Of a stretch of 64,000 nucleotides of DNA, positions 52,308 to 61,770 are shown one piece after another. The DNA lies in assembly GCA_001872735.1 (NCBI GenBank), contig MNWT01000024.1, positions 65,480-129,479 of the forward strand. The letters run 5' to 3'. The notes under the pieces are model-generated. The model was not told the DNA's origin and ran no database searches. It saw nothing but the letters and a program-made list of their open reading frames with translations. Numbering within the stretch: position 1 is the first letter of the stretch; each line of letters opens with the position of its first letter. Source of the DNA: Verrucomicrobia bacterium CG1_02_43_26 (GTDB lineage: Bacteria; Verrucomicrobiota; Verrucomicrobiia; Opitutales; CG1-02-43-26). Both the position numbers and the translations under genes were made by a program.

Positions 52308-53006
52308 TTAGGATTGCTCGAAGTCGAGTGGGTAGTTGTGGCCTGCGATCTTATAGAGCCAGCGAAGTTTTAGGATTTGCTTTTCTTCGGGAGACAATGG
52401 CCACTCGGGAATTTTCCTTCTTATTTTATGCGTTAACTCATAGAGAAATAGAGCCGCACAAACCGAAAGATTAAGACTCTGTGTAAAACCTTGCATGGGT
52501 AGGTAAACATTAACATCGGCTAGCTTGTGGGCCTCTTGCGTAAGCCCTTTAAGCTCTGTCCCAATAAGAACTACCGTGGGTTTATCTACGTTTAATTGAT
52601 CAATCGGAACAGCATCTTGATTTAGCGTACAGGCGGCGATTTGATAACCTTTGTCTTTGAGGGACTCGAGACACGATGTCGTATTATCGCTATAATGGAT
52701 ATCCACCCATTTATCAGCACCCCGAGATACAGTAGACCTGCTGGGCTTGAAATTATTTCTATTTTCGATGACATAGAGGTCCTGTACGCCAAAAGCCTCA
52801 CAAGTACGGACAACGGCGGCTGCGTTGTGGGGCTGGTAAACATCTTCCAGGGCTAGCGTAAGATAACGTGTACGGTTTTCAATGACTTCATCCATACGCT
52901 GAACACGTACCGCGGTGACGAATTGAGAGAGCGCTTCGATGAGATGAGCACGCTTCTCATTTGGGAAATTATCCCAATTGATATCACGTTTTTGAGGACG
53001 ACCCAT
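52308..53006 (-). CDS. trmH: tRNA/rRNA 2'-O-ribose methyltransferase (SpoU/TrmH family)
   Basis: This 232-residue SPOUT enzyme transfers a methyl group from S-adenosylmethionine to a ribose 2'-OH, probably of G18 in tRNA. The three family motifs are visible: NAAAVVRTCEAFG, VLIGTELKGLTQEA and YLPMQGFTQSLNLSVCAAL. The length and N-terminal extension (RVQRMDEVIENRTRYLTLALEDVYQP) fit TrmH. It is divergent from rpsU. Confidence 0.9.
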   Translation of the reverse strand: MGRPQKRDINWDNFPNEKRAHLIEALSQFVTAVRVQRMDEVIENRTRYLTLALEDVYQPHNAAAVVRTCEAFGVQDLYVIENRNNFKPSRSTVSRGADKWVDIHYSDNTTSCLESLKDKGYQIAACTLNQDAVPIDQLNVDKPTVVLIGTELKGLTQEAHKLADVNVYLPMQGFTQSLNLSVCAALFLYELTHKIRRKIPEWPLSPEEKQILKLRWLYKIAGHNYPLDFEQS

Positions 53007-53034
53007 AAAGTTTAGAAAAGAGGGGAGTTTTTAG

Positions 53035-53063
53035 TTGACCTTTCTAATAGAAAAGTAGATTAT
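53035..53063 (+). promoter_or_regulatory. Promoter of rpsU
   Basis: TTGACC (53035-53040), a 17-base spacer and GATTAT (53058-53063), about 43 bases before the start codon. The start has GGGTGA (53094-53099), one of the few good ribosome-binding sites in the window. Confidence 0.5.
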
Positions 53064-53105
53064 TCATTAACTCAAACTTAAAAAACGAAAGTCGGGTGAA
53101 TTAAT

Positions 53106-53309
53106 ATGTCAGAATTGGAAGTTGAAATACGTAAAGGAGAGCCGGTTGAAAAGGCGTTAAAACGTCTTAAGAAGAAACTTGACCGTGAGAACGTGATCCA
53201 AGATGTGCGCCAAAAGCGTTATCATGAAAAACCTTCGATGAAAAAACGTCTTCGTAATAAGCGTTTAGCATTCACGAATATGCTTCGTGAGCGTTATAAG
53301 GACATGTAA
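53106..53309 (+). CDS. rpsU: 30S ribosomal protein S21
   Basis: This 67-residue basic protein is S21, a small-subunit protein near the mRNA exit that helps initiation. Characteristic segments are VEIRKGEPVEKALKRLKKKLDRENVIQDVR, RYHEKPSMKKRLRNKRL and a basic C-terminal end. It stands alone between a promoter and a terminator, so it is a single-gene transcript. S21 presence fits a lineage that may rely less on Shine-Dalgarno pairing, but that relation is inference. Confidence 0.95.
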   Translation: MSELEVEIRKGEPVEKALKRLKKKLDRENVIQDVRQKRYHEKPSMKKRLRNKRLAFTNMLRERYKDM

Positions 53310-53332
53310 AAAATTTACTGTTAAATTTTTAT

Positions 53333-53369
53333 AAAAAACCCTGTTACTGTAAGTAATAGGGTTTTTTAT
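53333..53369 (+). terminator. Intrinsic terminator of rpsU (bidirectional)
   Basis: AAAAAACCCTGTTACT pairs with AGTAATAGGGTTTTTT around a short loop, with one unpaired base. The T tract on either strand allows it also to serve the convergent glycosyltransferase gene. Confidence 0.85.
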
Positions 53370-53429
53370 TGTGCTTCTGAGACTGCTCAGTTAAAAGTTA
53401 CAGAAGCTAATTCACAAATTTTTAATTGA

Positions 53430-54569
53430 TTAAAATATCCTATAGATTGATTTCGTTAAGGATTGGAATCTTCTCCACAACCAATATCGCCTTAACCAAT
53501 GATTTATTTTCCCCAATGAACTCTCATCATCGTTTATTGAAAGCTTTTGCTGTAAACCGCTAAACTTCCTTAAATTTTTCCTATAGGTTTCTCTGCCGTC
53601 TGAAAAATTTTTGAAGTTTATCAAAAACTCATTCAGTGTTTTTGCTGAAACTTTGCTTATACGTGGACGAGGTGTTGTCTCAATATAAAATAGTAAATCT
53701 TCCTTAATTTTCAACCACTTATCATATCCTTTAATTGCCCTGGTTCTCGCGTTTTCACCTAAAAACTGCATACGCGTTGGCGTTAGTGTATCAAACTTAG
53801 GATCTGCATAATTAACCAAAATGCCATCCACATCATTCTGTATATATTCGTTAGCAGTCACAAAATCGTTCCCGATAACACACATACCACGAGCAAGGGC
53901 TTCCAGCATGCTCATGCCAATCCCTTCGCAACTACGTGGGCAAATAAATATGTTAGATTTACTCAAAGCCTCAGAATAAGCATTTGCGTTTTGCTCGTTA
54001 AAATATGAACAAGTTCCAAAAGCAGGTTCCCAATCACCTGCAGAAAGAACATCAGGAGCATTGTGAAAATGGATAGAATCACCAATCATCATGAATTTAC
54101 TCGCAAATTTTGTATCCAATCCATGTTCCGGGCGACGCTGCCAAAAAAAGAATCGCCGTGAACTATAGTCTTCGACGGGAGTAAATCTACTAGGATCCAG
54201 ATAATATTGAGCATACATGCTATCCATTCCAATGCGCTTCAGGCGATCATGCAAGGTTCTGCTAAAGTTAACAAACCTTGCCTGCTTCATGAATTTCCAG
54301 TAATAATCTGACATCGACCCAGAACCATCAAACATGGGTATACATATTACTCTATGACCGGTAGCTATAAAATAAGGTACTAGGTTATCTGTTTGAAAGC
54401 ATACAATAATATCGTAACCCACAGAAGCTATATCCTTTGCTTGAGAAACTGCATCATTCCCCAAGTAATAAGTATCTACATCATGTCTTGTCGCTAACAA
54501 ATCGTAAAAGAAGTTTGTAGACTTTGTTTTTACATGAAAACTTAGATCCAAAAAAGCTATTTTAGCCAT
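53430..54569 (-). CDS. Glycosyltransferase, GT4-like
   Basis: This 379-residue protein looks like a GT-B glycosyltransferase of the group-1 type. The C-terminal part has the donor-binding region SNIFICPRSCEGIGMSMLEALARGMCVIGNDF, where the Glu in SCEG is the family residue, and a NEYIQNDVDGILVNY segment. The N-terminal acceptor domain is less conserved. The end is basic. The gene overlaps the next glycosyltransferase gene by 8 bases and the two are probably cotranscribed. The sugar and acceptor are unknown; a cell-surface glycan is likely. Confidence 0.75.
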   Translation of the reverse strand: MAKIAFLDLSFHVKTKSTNFFYDLLATRHDVDTYYLGNDAVSQAKDIASVGYDIIVCFQTDNLVPYFIATGHRVICIPMFDGSGSMSDYYWKFMKQARFVNFSRTLHDRLKRIGMDSMYAQYYLDPSRFTPVEDYSSRRFFFWQRRPEHGLDTKFASKFMMIGDSIHFHNAPDVLSAGDWEPAFGTCSYFNEQNANAYSEALSKSNIFICPRSCEGIGMSMLEALARGMCVIGNDFVTANEYIQNDVDGILVNYADPKFDTLTPTRMQFLGENARTRAIKGYDKWLKIKEDLLFYIETTPRPRISKVSAKTLNEFLINFKNFSDGRETYRKNLRKFSGLQQKLSINDDESSLGKINHWLRRYWLWRRFQSLTKSIYRIF

Positions 54570-55956
54570 TTAAAATTCCCTCCAATATTAATTTTTTTCC
54601 TTCTTCAAAATCGGCTTCATATAATGCACGCGCATTATAAACTTTTTTTTCCACTTCTTGCTTAGATAGCTTCGAAAGCTCTATGATACTTTTAGCAAAA
54701 TCTTCATCGGTATCCGCTAGTAATCCATTTCCGTATCGTTGAACTAAATTTGAGATACCAGTGTTCTTACTACAAACAAATAACCTTCCAAATGCAATAC
54801 CTTCCTGATAAACAGCAGAGCCGCGATACGCATATGTTCCAGTACAATAGGGCTGCAGAAGTATGTCTGATTTTTTATAAATATCATTTAATGCATTAAT
54901 CCCTAATTGTGCAGGCAGTAGCTCTAGTGATTTTATTTCAGCTAAAATTCTGTTGTATGGTTTATTAAAACAAGGATCCGAGAGCTTCATCCCCTGAAGC
55001 AGCATCTTAAATTTCCGTGCTTTAGAATCTCTGTTTAGAAACTTAGCTATGTCATAAAAGCGAAAGTAACCTTTATCACGCCTGCCCTGGCCTGGTAACG
55101 CAATTTTAAAGTTATCGATGTCCCAATTCAGAGGTTCCAGTTGACCTTCTAAAGGATAGGCAAGATAGATTATATTGAGATGTGTAAGCTTTTGTAGATA
55201 AGAACAATATATAGGGGTTTCTGCGGAAATAGTTATCGAAGCACCCTCTTCAATCAGTTTTTTAATATTATTTAATATAGGTGTGCACCCTTGAATCCTG
55301 CCATAAGCGGCATTTTCCATGACTCCGATAAAACGAAAATGCATTTTAGGCCGTTCTGCTTTATCTAATTCATTACAAATTTCCAACAATGCTCGGGCTC
55401 CATAATAATCTGTACTAGGAAAGAAAAGAGTATCAGAGCTATCAATATTGTATTTTTTTAAAACTTTTTGCCAATTCCGCTTGGTTTGGCGCAGCATCAA
55501 ATCCTTGTCAAAAGTTTTTACCCATTTAGAATAAAAATTTTTAGTGACTTTACGGATTAAAAAACTGATTTTGATACTACGCTTCTTATTGCGAAAAAAA
55601 CCGTTAAAGTACTTGGCTTCAATGATTCCATTATAAGGGTAATTTAAAACCTTGTGAATATCATCCGTTTCTCCCGCAATTTCGGGCATACACGTTGGAC
55701 CCAGCTTAATTGTTTCCGAAAAATGTCGCCCAAACGAAGACGCAAACACATTCATACAACTAATGTTGTGCCCGTACGGGAAAGCAGCGACATGATCGAC
55801 TACAAATAAACGTTTCATAGGAGCAAGATTGGATACTTTTTTCAGAAAATAGTCAACACCAAACGAAAGTCTCACGCTATCAGCAATTAACAATCCCCCC
55901 TTTTCCCCTAAATCCATAAAAGCTTGTCTTAGGTGGGCTATGAGATCAAAATCCAA
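54562..55956 (-). CDS. Glycosyltransferase-like protein (GT-B fold)
   Basis: This 464-residue protein has a C-terminal donor-binding region similar to GT4 enzymes (DIYKKSDILLQPYCTGTYAYRGSAVYQEGIAFGRLFVCS, where Glu in YQEG replaces the usual EXnE first Glu position). The last 80 residues include SNLVQRYGNGLLADTDEDFAKSI. The N-terminal 300 residues have only weak similarity to known families. It is the first gene of a two-gene operon with the downstream glycosyltransferase (8-base overlap). Its ATG stands 5 bases from the divergent sugar isomerase start. Confidence 0.65.
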   Translation of the reverse strand: MDFDLIAHLRQAFMDLGEKGGLLIADSVRLSFGVDYFLKKVSNLAPMKRLFVVDHVAAFPYGHNISCMNVFASSFGRHFSETIKLGPTCMPEIAGETDDIHKVLNYPYNGIIEAKYFNGFFRNKKRSIKISFLIRKVTKNFYSKWVKTFDKDLMLRQTKRNWQKVLKKYNIDSSDTLFFPSTDYYGARALLEICNELDKAERPKMHFRFIGVMENAAYGRIQGCTPILNNIKKLIEEGASITISAETPIYCSYLQKLTHLNIIYLAYPLEGQLEPLNWDIDNFKIALPGQGRRDKGYFRFYDIAKFLNRDSKARKFKMLLQGMKLSDPCFNKPYNRILAEIKSLELLPAQLGINALNDIYKKSDILLQPYCTGTYAYRGSAVYQEGIAFGRLFVCSKNTGISNLVQRYGNGLLADTDEDFAKSIIELSKLSKQEVEKKVYNARALYEADFEEGKKLILEGILNG

Positions 55957-55961
55957 GGTAA

Positions 55962-56930
55962 ATGGATCCGATTATTTCCCTATCAACTTGTTGGTTGTCG
56001 CATAGGCATACTGATGGTTATCAGATGCTAACAGAAGTGGCCGAGATGGGCTTTGAGTATGTTGAATTGAGCCATGGGATAAGGCTGAGTTTGGTGCCTG
56101 GGGTATTGAAAGCGGTTGAAGAAGGGGTCATTAAGGTTTCCTCTGTGCATAATTTTTGCCCGTTGCCTGCAGGGGTGATTCAGGCGGCTCCTAATCTCTT
56201 TCAGCCCTCTTCCGGGAGTTTGGCGGAGCAGAATTTGTGGTTTAAAAACACACTACGTACGTTGGAGTTTTCGATGGCTGTAAATGCCAAGATTATGGTA
56301 GCCCATATGGGGAGCGTAACTTTCTTTTGGTCGAGGCCGGACCAGAAGGTTTACCTGCCCCTTAAGGAACATGGTTTAGAAAAGATGCAGGCAGAGGAGG
56401 CGTTTATGAAGCAAGTGCAATCCATTGCCAAGAAAGCCAAGCGCAAGTCTAAGACGGTGATGAAGCGTGTTTATCATGCCATGGAGCGCATTCTCCCGAT
56501 AGCAAGAGAAATGGGTGTGAAGATAGCCATTGAGAATAGGGACAGAATTTTAGAAATCCCTTTAGCTGAGCAGGAAGCTGATTTCTTAGAACACTTTGCC
56601 GGCGAAGACGCGATATGCGGTTGGCATGATAGTGGCCACGCTAAAGTAAGGGAGCAACTTGGGCTTATTGACCACGAGAAGTTACTTGAAGCAACCCATA
56701 AGAAGCTGATCGGTTTTCATTTAAAAGATGTTACTCAGGGGGGCAGGGATGACCAACCTATTGGCAGTGGAGTGGTTGATTTTGAGATGATTTCCAAGTA
56801 TTTTCGTGAAGGGCAAGCTCTGGTGATTGAACTGGGGCCAAATGTACCCAGAGAAGGTGTTATATCATCCAAACAAAAACTTGAAGAATTGATTAAGAAG
56901 CGTTTTACACAGCCGCTTGTATCGCATTAA
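55962..56930 (+). CDS. Sugar phosphate isomerase/epimerase-like TIM-barrel protein
   Basis: This 322-residue protein matches the AP-endonuclease-2-like TIM barrel of xylose isomerase-like sugar isomerases and epimerases. Strand and metal motifs include MGFEYVELSHGIRL, VSSVHNFCPLP, MGVKIAIENRD (Glu ligand), AICGWHDSGHAKV (His and Asp) and LIGFHLKDVTQGGRDDQPIGSGVVDF (His, Lys and Asp). The substrate is unknown. The start is 5 bases from that of the divergent glycosyltransferase and its end overlaps the convergent mutY stop by 26 bases. Confidence 0.82.
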   Translation: MDPIISLSTCWLSHRHTDGYQMLTEVAEMGFEYVELSHGIRLSLVPGVLKAVEEGVIKVSSVHNFCPLPAGVIQAAPNLFQPSSGSLAEQNLWFKNTLRTLEFSMAVNAKIMVAHMGSVTFFWSRPDQKVYLPLKEHGLEKMQAEEAFMKQVQSIAKKAKRKSKTVMKRVYHAMERILPIAREMGVKIAIENRDRILEIPLAEQEADFLEHFAGEDAICGWHDSGHAKVREQLGLIDHEKLLEATHKKLIGFHLKDVTQGGRDDQPIGSGVVDFEMISKYFREGQALVIELGPNVPREGVISSKQKLEELIKKRFTQPLVSH

Positions 56931-57957
56931 CCCAACGCCTGTGGGGTCCGGAAAGCGTTATTTCATGCAACTGATTGAGGGGAATCCATTGCAGGTCTGC
57001 ATTCTTAGTAATGGCCTTTAAGAGATTAGGCGTAGGAGGAATATGGTAGATGGACTCTGTGATACGTTGCGTACTGATGGATCGATTCTTTTTAAGGAGA
57101 AGCGGGTAAGTGGAGAGAGTATCCGGGCTAATGAAGTCATCTGAGGCTGGGAGTTCGTAGATATTGGCTAGCCGCTTTTCGTTTTCAGAGATGTAGTGAA
57201 GTAGAAGTTTGTTGTTATGAACAACCCAACCACGGTTGATGGACAATTTAGTAATCTGCTTTTTTTGAATTTTAGGAAAGTTTGCCCAAGTATTATTCAG
57301 GCCGGCGTGGCAGAAAGATTTAACAGGGCAAATGCCACATTTAGCATTTTGGCGTGTACAAATCGTAGCGCCAAGCTCCATCATCGCTTGGTTATGAGTA
57401 TTGGGATCCTTGACATCTATTATTTCGTGGGCAAGGACAGAAAAGACATCATGCGCCTGAGAGCTTCCCCCGAAAGAGACATCACAGGAAGTCAAACGGG
57501 CTAAGATGCGAATAACATTACCATCGATGACGGGTATAGGGTCTCCAAAGGCAATACTGGCAATTGCCGCCGCAGTGTAGGGACCAACTCCCGGGAATTT
57601 CTGCCAAGCAACAGCGGTTTCCGGAATTTCCTTTAATAAAACAATTGCCTTAGCCAGTTTGTGTAAATTGCGAGCTCGCGTATAGTAACCCAATCCCTCC
57701 CAGTACTTTAGGACGGATTCCTCTGGAGTATTTGCGAGGGCTTGAAAGTTTGGGAAATGCTCAAGCCAACGATCGAAGTAGGGCAAGACTGTTGTCACCT
57801 GCGTCTGCTGAAGCATGAATTCGGAAACAACTGTTTTGTAAAGCGAAGGGTGCGTGCGCCAAGGCAGCTTGCGATGATTCTTTTGGTACCAGGCACGTAA
57901 GTTTTCAGCGAAGGCTTGTTTGTTCTCGAGAAGTAAGTGTGAATTCAGGTTCGCCAT
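56905..57957 (-). CDS. mutY: A/G-specific adenine DNA glycosylase MutY
   Basis: MutY removes adenine mispaired with 8-oxoguanine. The 350-residue protein has the N-terminal HRKLPWRTHPSLYKTVVSEFMLQQTQVTTV, the helix-hairpin-helix FPGVGPYTAAAIASIAFGD with catalytic Asp in PVIDGNVIRILAR, and a [4Fe-4S] cluster motif Cys-X6-Cys-X2-Cys-X5-Cys (CTRQNAKCGICPVKSFC). A C-terminal NUDIX-like recognition domain is present, though weakly conserved. It is convergent with the sugar isomerase (26-base overlap) and divergent from rnhC. Confidence 0.93.
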   Translation of the reverse strand: MANLNSHLLLENKQAFAENLRAWYQKNHRKLPWRTHPSLYKTVVSEFMLQQTQVTTVLPYFDRWLEHFPNFQALANTPEESVLKYWEGLGYYTRARNLHKLAKAIVLLKEIPETAVAWQKFPGVGPYTAAAIASIAFGDPIPVIDGNVIRILARLTSCDVSFGGSSQAHDVFSVLAHEIIDVKDPNTHNQAMMELGATICTRQNAKCGICPVKSFCHAGLNNTWANFPKIQKKQITKLSINRGWVVHNNKLLLHYISENEKRLANIYELPASDDFISPDTLSTYPLLLKKNRSISTQRITESIYHIPPTPNLLKAITKNADLQWIPLNQLHEITLSGPHRRWVNAIQAAV

Positions 57958-57990
57958 TTTAAGGAAATTTATCCATAAATCTTAACTGAT

Positions 57991-58944
57991 ATGGCTAAAA
58001 ATGCAAAAGGAGATTCTAAAGAACCTGTAAAATTATATACGATCGAGCTCTCCGGCGCTCAAATGAAACAGTTACAAGCATATTGTGAAGGACAAATGTG
58101 GAGCGAGTATAAGGTTGATTACGCGCTATTTGCTTTTAAAGGAGATAAAGTAAACGTTGTCGCTTACGAGAGCGGAAAACTCGTAGTGCAAGGAAGGAAG
58201 ACGGAAGAATTTGTACGATTCGTATTAGAAGCGGAGATTACCAAGCAACCTAAGTTGGGATATGACGAAGTTAACCACCCCGAGTGGTTTGAACCACATG
58301 CCGGGTTAGATGAAAGCGGAAAAGGAGACCTGTTTGGCCCAGTCGTTTCAGCCTGCGTGATTGCCGATAGTGACATGATTCGTAAATGGGTAGAAGCGGG
58401 GATAAAGGACAGCAAGCAGATCAAAGGCGATGAAAGCATTTTAAAGTTTGATGCTATTATTCGAAACACACAGGGCGTAGCCGTTAAAACAACCTTTGCC
58501 GGTATGCGTAAGTACAACGAACTGTATGTTAAATTTGGGTCAAACCTAAATCGCTTGTTAGCTTGGCTGCACGCAACTTCACTAAAAGAAGCATTAAAAG
58601 TAAAAAAAGTTTCCTGGGGCATGTTAGACCAGTTTAGCAAGGCACCGCTTGTACAAAACTATTTTAAAGACTCTGATTTTGATTTAAGAATGCAGACAAA
58701 GGCCGAGGAAGACCCTGTGGTAGCGGCGGCCTCAATTGTTGCGCGCGCCGAATATGTTCGGCAGATGAATAAATTGTCTGAAAAGGCGGGAGAAGAGCTT
58801 CGTAAAGGCGCGAGCGGCGAAGTAAAAGCCCAGGCCAAGCGGTTGATAGAAAAATTTGGTGGCGAAGAACTAGGGGACTATGCTAAGCTGCACTTCAAGA
58901 CAGCATACGAAGCCTTAGGAATTCCTGTGCCGACTAAAGAATAA
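57991..58944 (+). CDS. rnhC: Ribonuclease HIII
   Basis: RNase HIII cuts the RNA strand of RNA-DNA hybrids. The 317-residue protein has an N-terminal TBP-like substrate-binding domain (about 1-95) and the catalytic domain beginning AGLDESGKGDLFGPVVSACV, where the Asp and Glu are active-site residues. The sequence EEDPVVAAASIVARAEYVRQM is another family marker. It is followed 12 bases later by rnhB, so both type 2 RNases H sit in one operon. Confidence 0.92.
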   Translation: MAKNAKGDSKEPVKLYTIELSGAQMKQLQAYCEGQMWSEYKVDYALFAFKGDKVNVVAYESGKLVVQGRKTEEFVRFVLEAEITKQPKLGYDEVNHPEWFEPHAGLDESGKGDLFGPVVSACVIADSDMIRKWVEAGIKDSKQIKGDESILKFDAIIRNTQGVAVKTTFAGMRKYNELYVKFGSNLNRLLAWLHATSLKEALKVKKVSWGMLDQFSKAPLVQNYFKDSDFDLRMQTKAEEDPVVAAASIVARAEYVRQMNKLSEKAGEELRKGASGEVKAQAKRLIEKFGGEELGDYAKLHFKTAYEALGIPVPTKE

Positions 58945-58956
58945 TCTACTTAGCCT

Positions 58957-59667
58957 ATGCCTGCCCCCAAAAAGTCTAAATTACTATCATTTGATCTCGA
59001 GCAGATCCAGGAAAGCAATGGGATTATAGGGGTTGATGAAGCGGGCAGGGGAGCGCTCGCCGGACCCGTTATGGTAGGAGCTGTGTGGATAAGAAAGGAT
59101 TTTTATGCCTCAAAGGAACTTAAAGAAGTAGCTGAAAAGGTTAACGATTCTAAGCAACTCACTGAAAAGCAGCGGGAGAGCATCTACAAAGTTTTATTGA
59201 CCTGGAAAGAAGAAGGCCTTATCCAGATGATGACTCAGGAAGGCAGCGTCACAGAAATTGAGCGCAGGAATATCTTAGGTGCAACGCAATTAGCCGTTGG
59301 GCTTATTTTAGAAAGTTGGTTAAAGCCTATTCAGATTGAAGAAAGGCCCCTGGTATTAATCGATGGCAAGCCGATGCGCAATATTGATTGGGATCATCGA
59401 GCTGTTGTTCGCGGCGATGGCCGGAGCCTGACAATTGCCATGGCTTCTATTGCGGCAAAGGTTTCCAGAGACCAGTTAATGAATAAACTAGCACTAGATT
59501 ACCCTTATTATGATTTCCCCAAACATAAGGGTTATGCAACGGAAAGACACCGCAGAGAGATCTTGGAAAACGGCGTTTCGGATATACACAGACGATTGTT
59601 TGTAAGAAGCATCTTGGATAAAGTGGCTGAGAAACATCAACAAGAGTCCTTTTTGTTCGATAATTAA
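58957..59667 (+). CDS. rnhB: Ribonuclease HII
   Basis: RNase HII removes ribonucleotides misincorporated into DNA. The 236-residue protein has the active-site motif IIGVDEAGRGALAGPVMVGAV, the SKQLTEKQRESIYKVLLTW segment, VRGDGRSLTIAMASIAAKVSRDQLM, and YPYYDFPKHKGYATERHRREI near the C-terminus. Length is near the usual range. It is cotranscribed with rnhC, a paralogue with a different specificity. It converges with tamA 9 bases downstream. Confidence 0.94.
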   Translation: MPAPKKSKLLSFDLEQIQESNGIIGVDEAGRGALAGPVMVGAVWIRKDFYASKELKEVAEKVNDSKQLTEKQRESIYKVLLTWKEEGLIQMMTQEGSVTEIERRNILGATQLAVGLILESWLKPIQIEERPLVLIDGKPMRNIDWDHRAVVRGDGRSLTIAMASIAAKVSRDQLMNKLALDYPYYDFPKHKGYATERHRREILENGVSDIHRRLFVRSILDKVAEKHQQESFLFDN

Positions 59668-59676
59668 TCGTTTTAA

Positions 59677-61770
59677 CTAAAAAGGGAAACCAACGGACAG
59701 ATGAAATTGGCCGATCGGATCATGCTTACGCGGATCCAAGTTTCTTCCATAACTAAAACGAATCGGGCCAATAAGCGTTCTATAGGCAATTCCTACACCC
59801 GCTGAGAAAAGAGCTTTGTTTGCGGGATAACGATCAAAACGCTTGGCTTGAAAAAGACTATCCAAGAAAACAAATACGGAGAAATCCTCAGTGAGACGTT
59901 GATCGAGCTCCAGATTAACGAGTATATAAGATTCCGCACCCACAACTTTATTTTGAGAATCCTTTGGCGCAGCTTGGCCTTGGCGATAGCCCCGAACCGT
60001 ATTTTCACCCCCCAAGAAAAAACGTTTGTTGAAAGGAATGTTTTCGGAAACCTTACCCAAGGTAACGATAAAACCATGCTTTAAACCAACATGAAACGTC
60101 AATGACCGACTGATGGGGTGGTGATAGGCTCCACCAAACTCGATACTGTTATATTGAACATTACCACCCAGTTCCTTAAGCGCGAATTCAAACGCAGCGA
60201 AGACTTGATAACCCTTTGTAGGAAAAAGAATACTATCTAATTTTGTTTGTTGGCCGGCCAATTCTATACTAGATACACGAGAGTGAGCACGACCAATATT
60301 GGCGGGAATGGTTTGGCCAAGTGCTTTCAAGTCCTCATAATTATACTTTATGGAAGTGTTGATATCGTATTGCGGAAAAACACGCTGTAGTGCTATAGAG
60401 CCCCCTAATTCTCGACGCTTGAACGACACCTCCTGGCGATTTAGAAAAAATGCGTTTCCGTATGCCGAAACATCTTCCATAAAAATTTCCGGAACCGTAT
60501 ACGTTGTGCTAATACTAGATGATTTAAATGATTGTACCGCTTTCAGTTTAGCCCTGTGACCTAGCCCCCAAATGTTTCTGCGCTCTACAATCACACCGAA
60601 GCGTACAAGCTCATAACTGCCATAACCCGTCAGAAGGCTAATAACAGTGCGTTTCCTAGGTTTACATTGAAAAATGACATTGCGAACATCATCGCCCACC
60701 TTTTCGTATTTGATTTGGACAGATTCAAATATACCCAATTTATTCAAACGGTTACGCACCTTTTCTACTTCACGTATATTTAGTTTTTCACCCGTTTGCA
60801 GGGTGTCTGACTTATTTAAAACCGATTCTCGCGTAACCCCGATATCCAGGAACTCAACTTTACCGACATAAACAAGTTCGCCAGGTGTAACAGAAATTTC
60901 GATATCTACCTGAACGCTATGACTTTTTTCCTGATCATTTACAATTTTACCCTCAACCTTAACATCGGGGTAACCCATGGCATAATAATCATTACGCACC
61001 TTAGCAATATAGGCCCAGAGCCATGAGCGAGTGAAGAGTTGGCCCTCGGGTTTTTCAATTATTTCCCTCGTTTCCTTATCTCGAAGATCTATGGTTTTAA
61101 CCGAGTTAACGTAAAATAATTTACCCGTATTGACTTTGATGTTTACGTCTACCTGACCATTCTCATCATTAATCTTTGTTTCTGAGTCCTCAATTTTGGC
61201 TTCGTGATAGCCCAAACCCTCTAGCTTTTCTATAATTCGAGCCAAACCCTCCTTTAGACGAGAAGGGGTGTAGTATTTATCACTATCCGTCATTATCAGG
61301 AAACTGGACTCATAAAAGAAAGATTCAGGTGGGTTCTCCTCAAGCACCTCAGCTGGCAAGCCCTCAATCTTGATATTATGAAACGCATATTTCACGCCTT
61401 TATGAATAGTGAACAGGATGTAGTTCACCTTTACGTTTAATGGAAGAGTAGGATTAAACGAGCCATCCCAATTACTTTTAACAGTTTCCCCATCAATCGT
61501 TTGAGCTTGGATAGAAAAATTTGGCTTCAAATAGCCTGTTTCTTCTACCTTTCCTCGGATGATCCATAAAGCATCCTCTATGAAATTAATGTTATAAACA
61601 GGCTCCGCTTCGGTGCTTTCTGGCAATACTGCTTCAATGGACTTGATAATAGAACGTGTACCATGCCCAAAGCCCTTTATTTTTAAAGATGGGGTAGCTG
61701 CCATAGCAGTTGAAAAACTCACTATGCCGAGCAATAGAAAGAGCGCTATTATTTTGCGTATATTTGCCAT
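59677..61770 (-). CDS. tamA: TamA-like Omp85 family outer-membrane protein
   Basis: This 697-residue protein has a signal peptide (KIIALFLLLGIVSFSTAMA) and several POTRA-type repeats in residues about 30-370. A C-terminal 16-strand barrel domain follows with the Omp85 loop pattern FLGGENTVRGYRQGQAAP and FVFLDSLFQ, and the last strand GQFHLSVGFPF ends in Phe, as in outer-membrane barrels. TamA and BamA insert proteins into the outer membrane; the neighbouring tamB-like gene indicates TamA. The start overlaps the tamB-like stop by 22 bases. Confidence 0.88.
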   Translation of the reverse strand: MANIRKIIALFLLLGIVSFSTAMAATPSLKIKGFGHGTRSIIKSIEAVLPESTEAEPVYNINFIEDALWIIRGKVEETGYLKPNFSIQAQTIDGETVKSNWDGSFNPTLPLNVKVNYILFTIHKGVKYAFHNIKIEGLPAEVLEENPPESFFYESSFLIMTDSDKYYTPSRLKEGLARIIEKLEGLGYHEAKIEDSETKINDENGQVDVNIKVNTGKLFYVNSVKTIDLRDKETREIIEKPEGQLFTRSWLWAYIAKVRNDYYAMGYPDVKVEGKIVNDQEKSHSVQVDIEISVTPGELVYVGKVEFLDIGVTRESVLNKSDTLQTGEKLNIREVEKVRNRLNKLGIFESVQIKYEKVGDDVRNVIFQCKPRKRTVISLLTGYGSYELVRFGVIVERRNIWGLGHRAKLKAVQSFKSSSISTTYTVPEIFMEDVSAYGNAFFLNRQEVSFKRRELGGSIALQRVFPQYDINTSIKYNYEDLKALGQTIPANIGRAHSRVSSIELAGQQTKLDSILFPTKGYQVFAAFEFALKELGGNVQYNSIEFGGAYHHPISRSLTFHVGLKHGFIVTLGKVSENIPFNKRFFLGGENTVRGYRQGQAAPKDSQNKVVGAESYILVNLELDQRLTEDFSVFVFLDSLFQAKRFDRYPANKALFSAGVGIAYRTLIGPIRFSYGRNLDPRKHDPIGQFHLSVGFPF

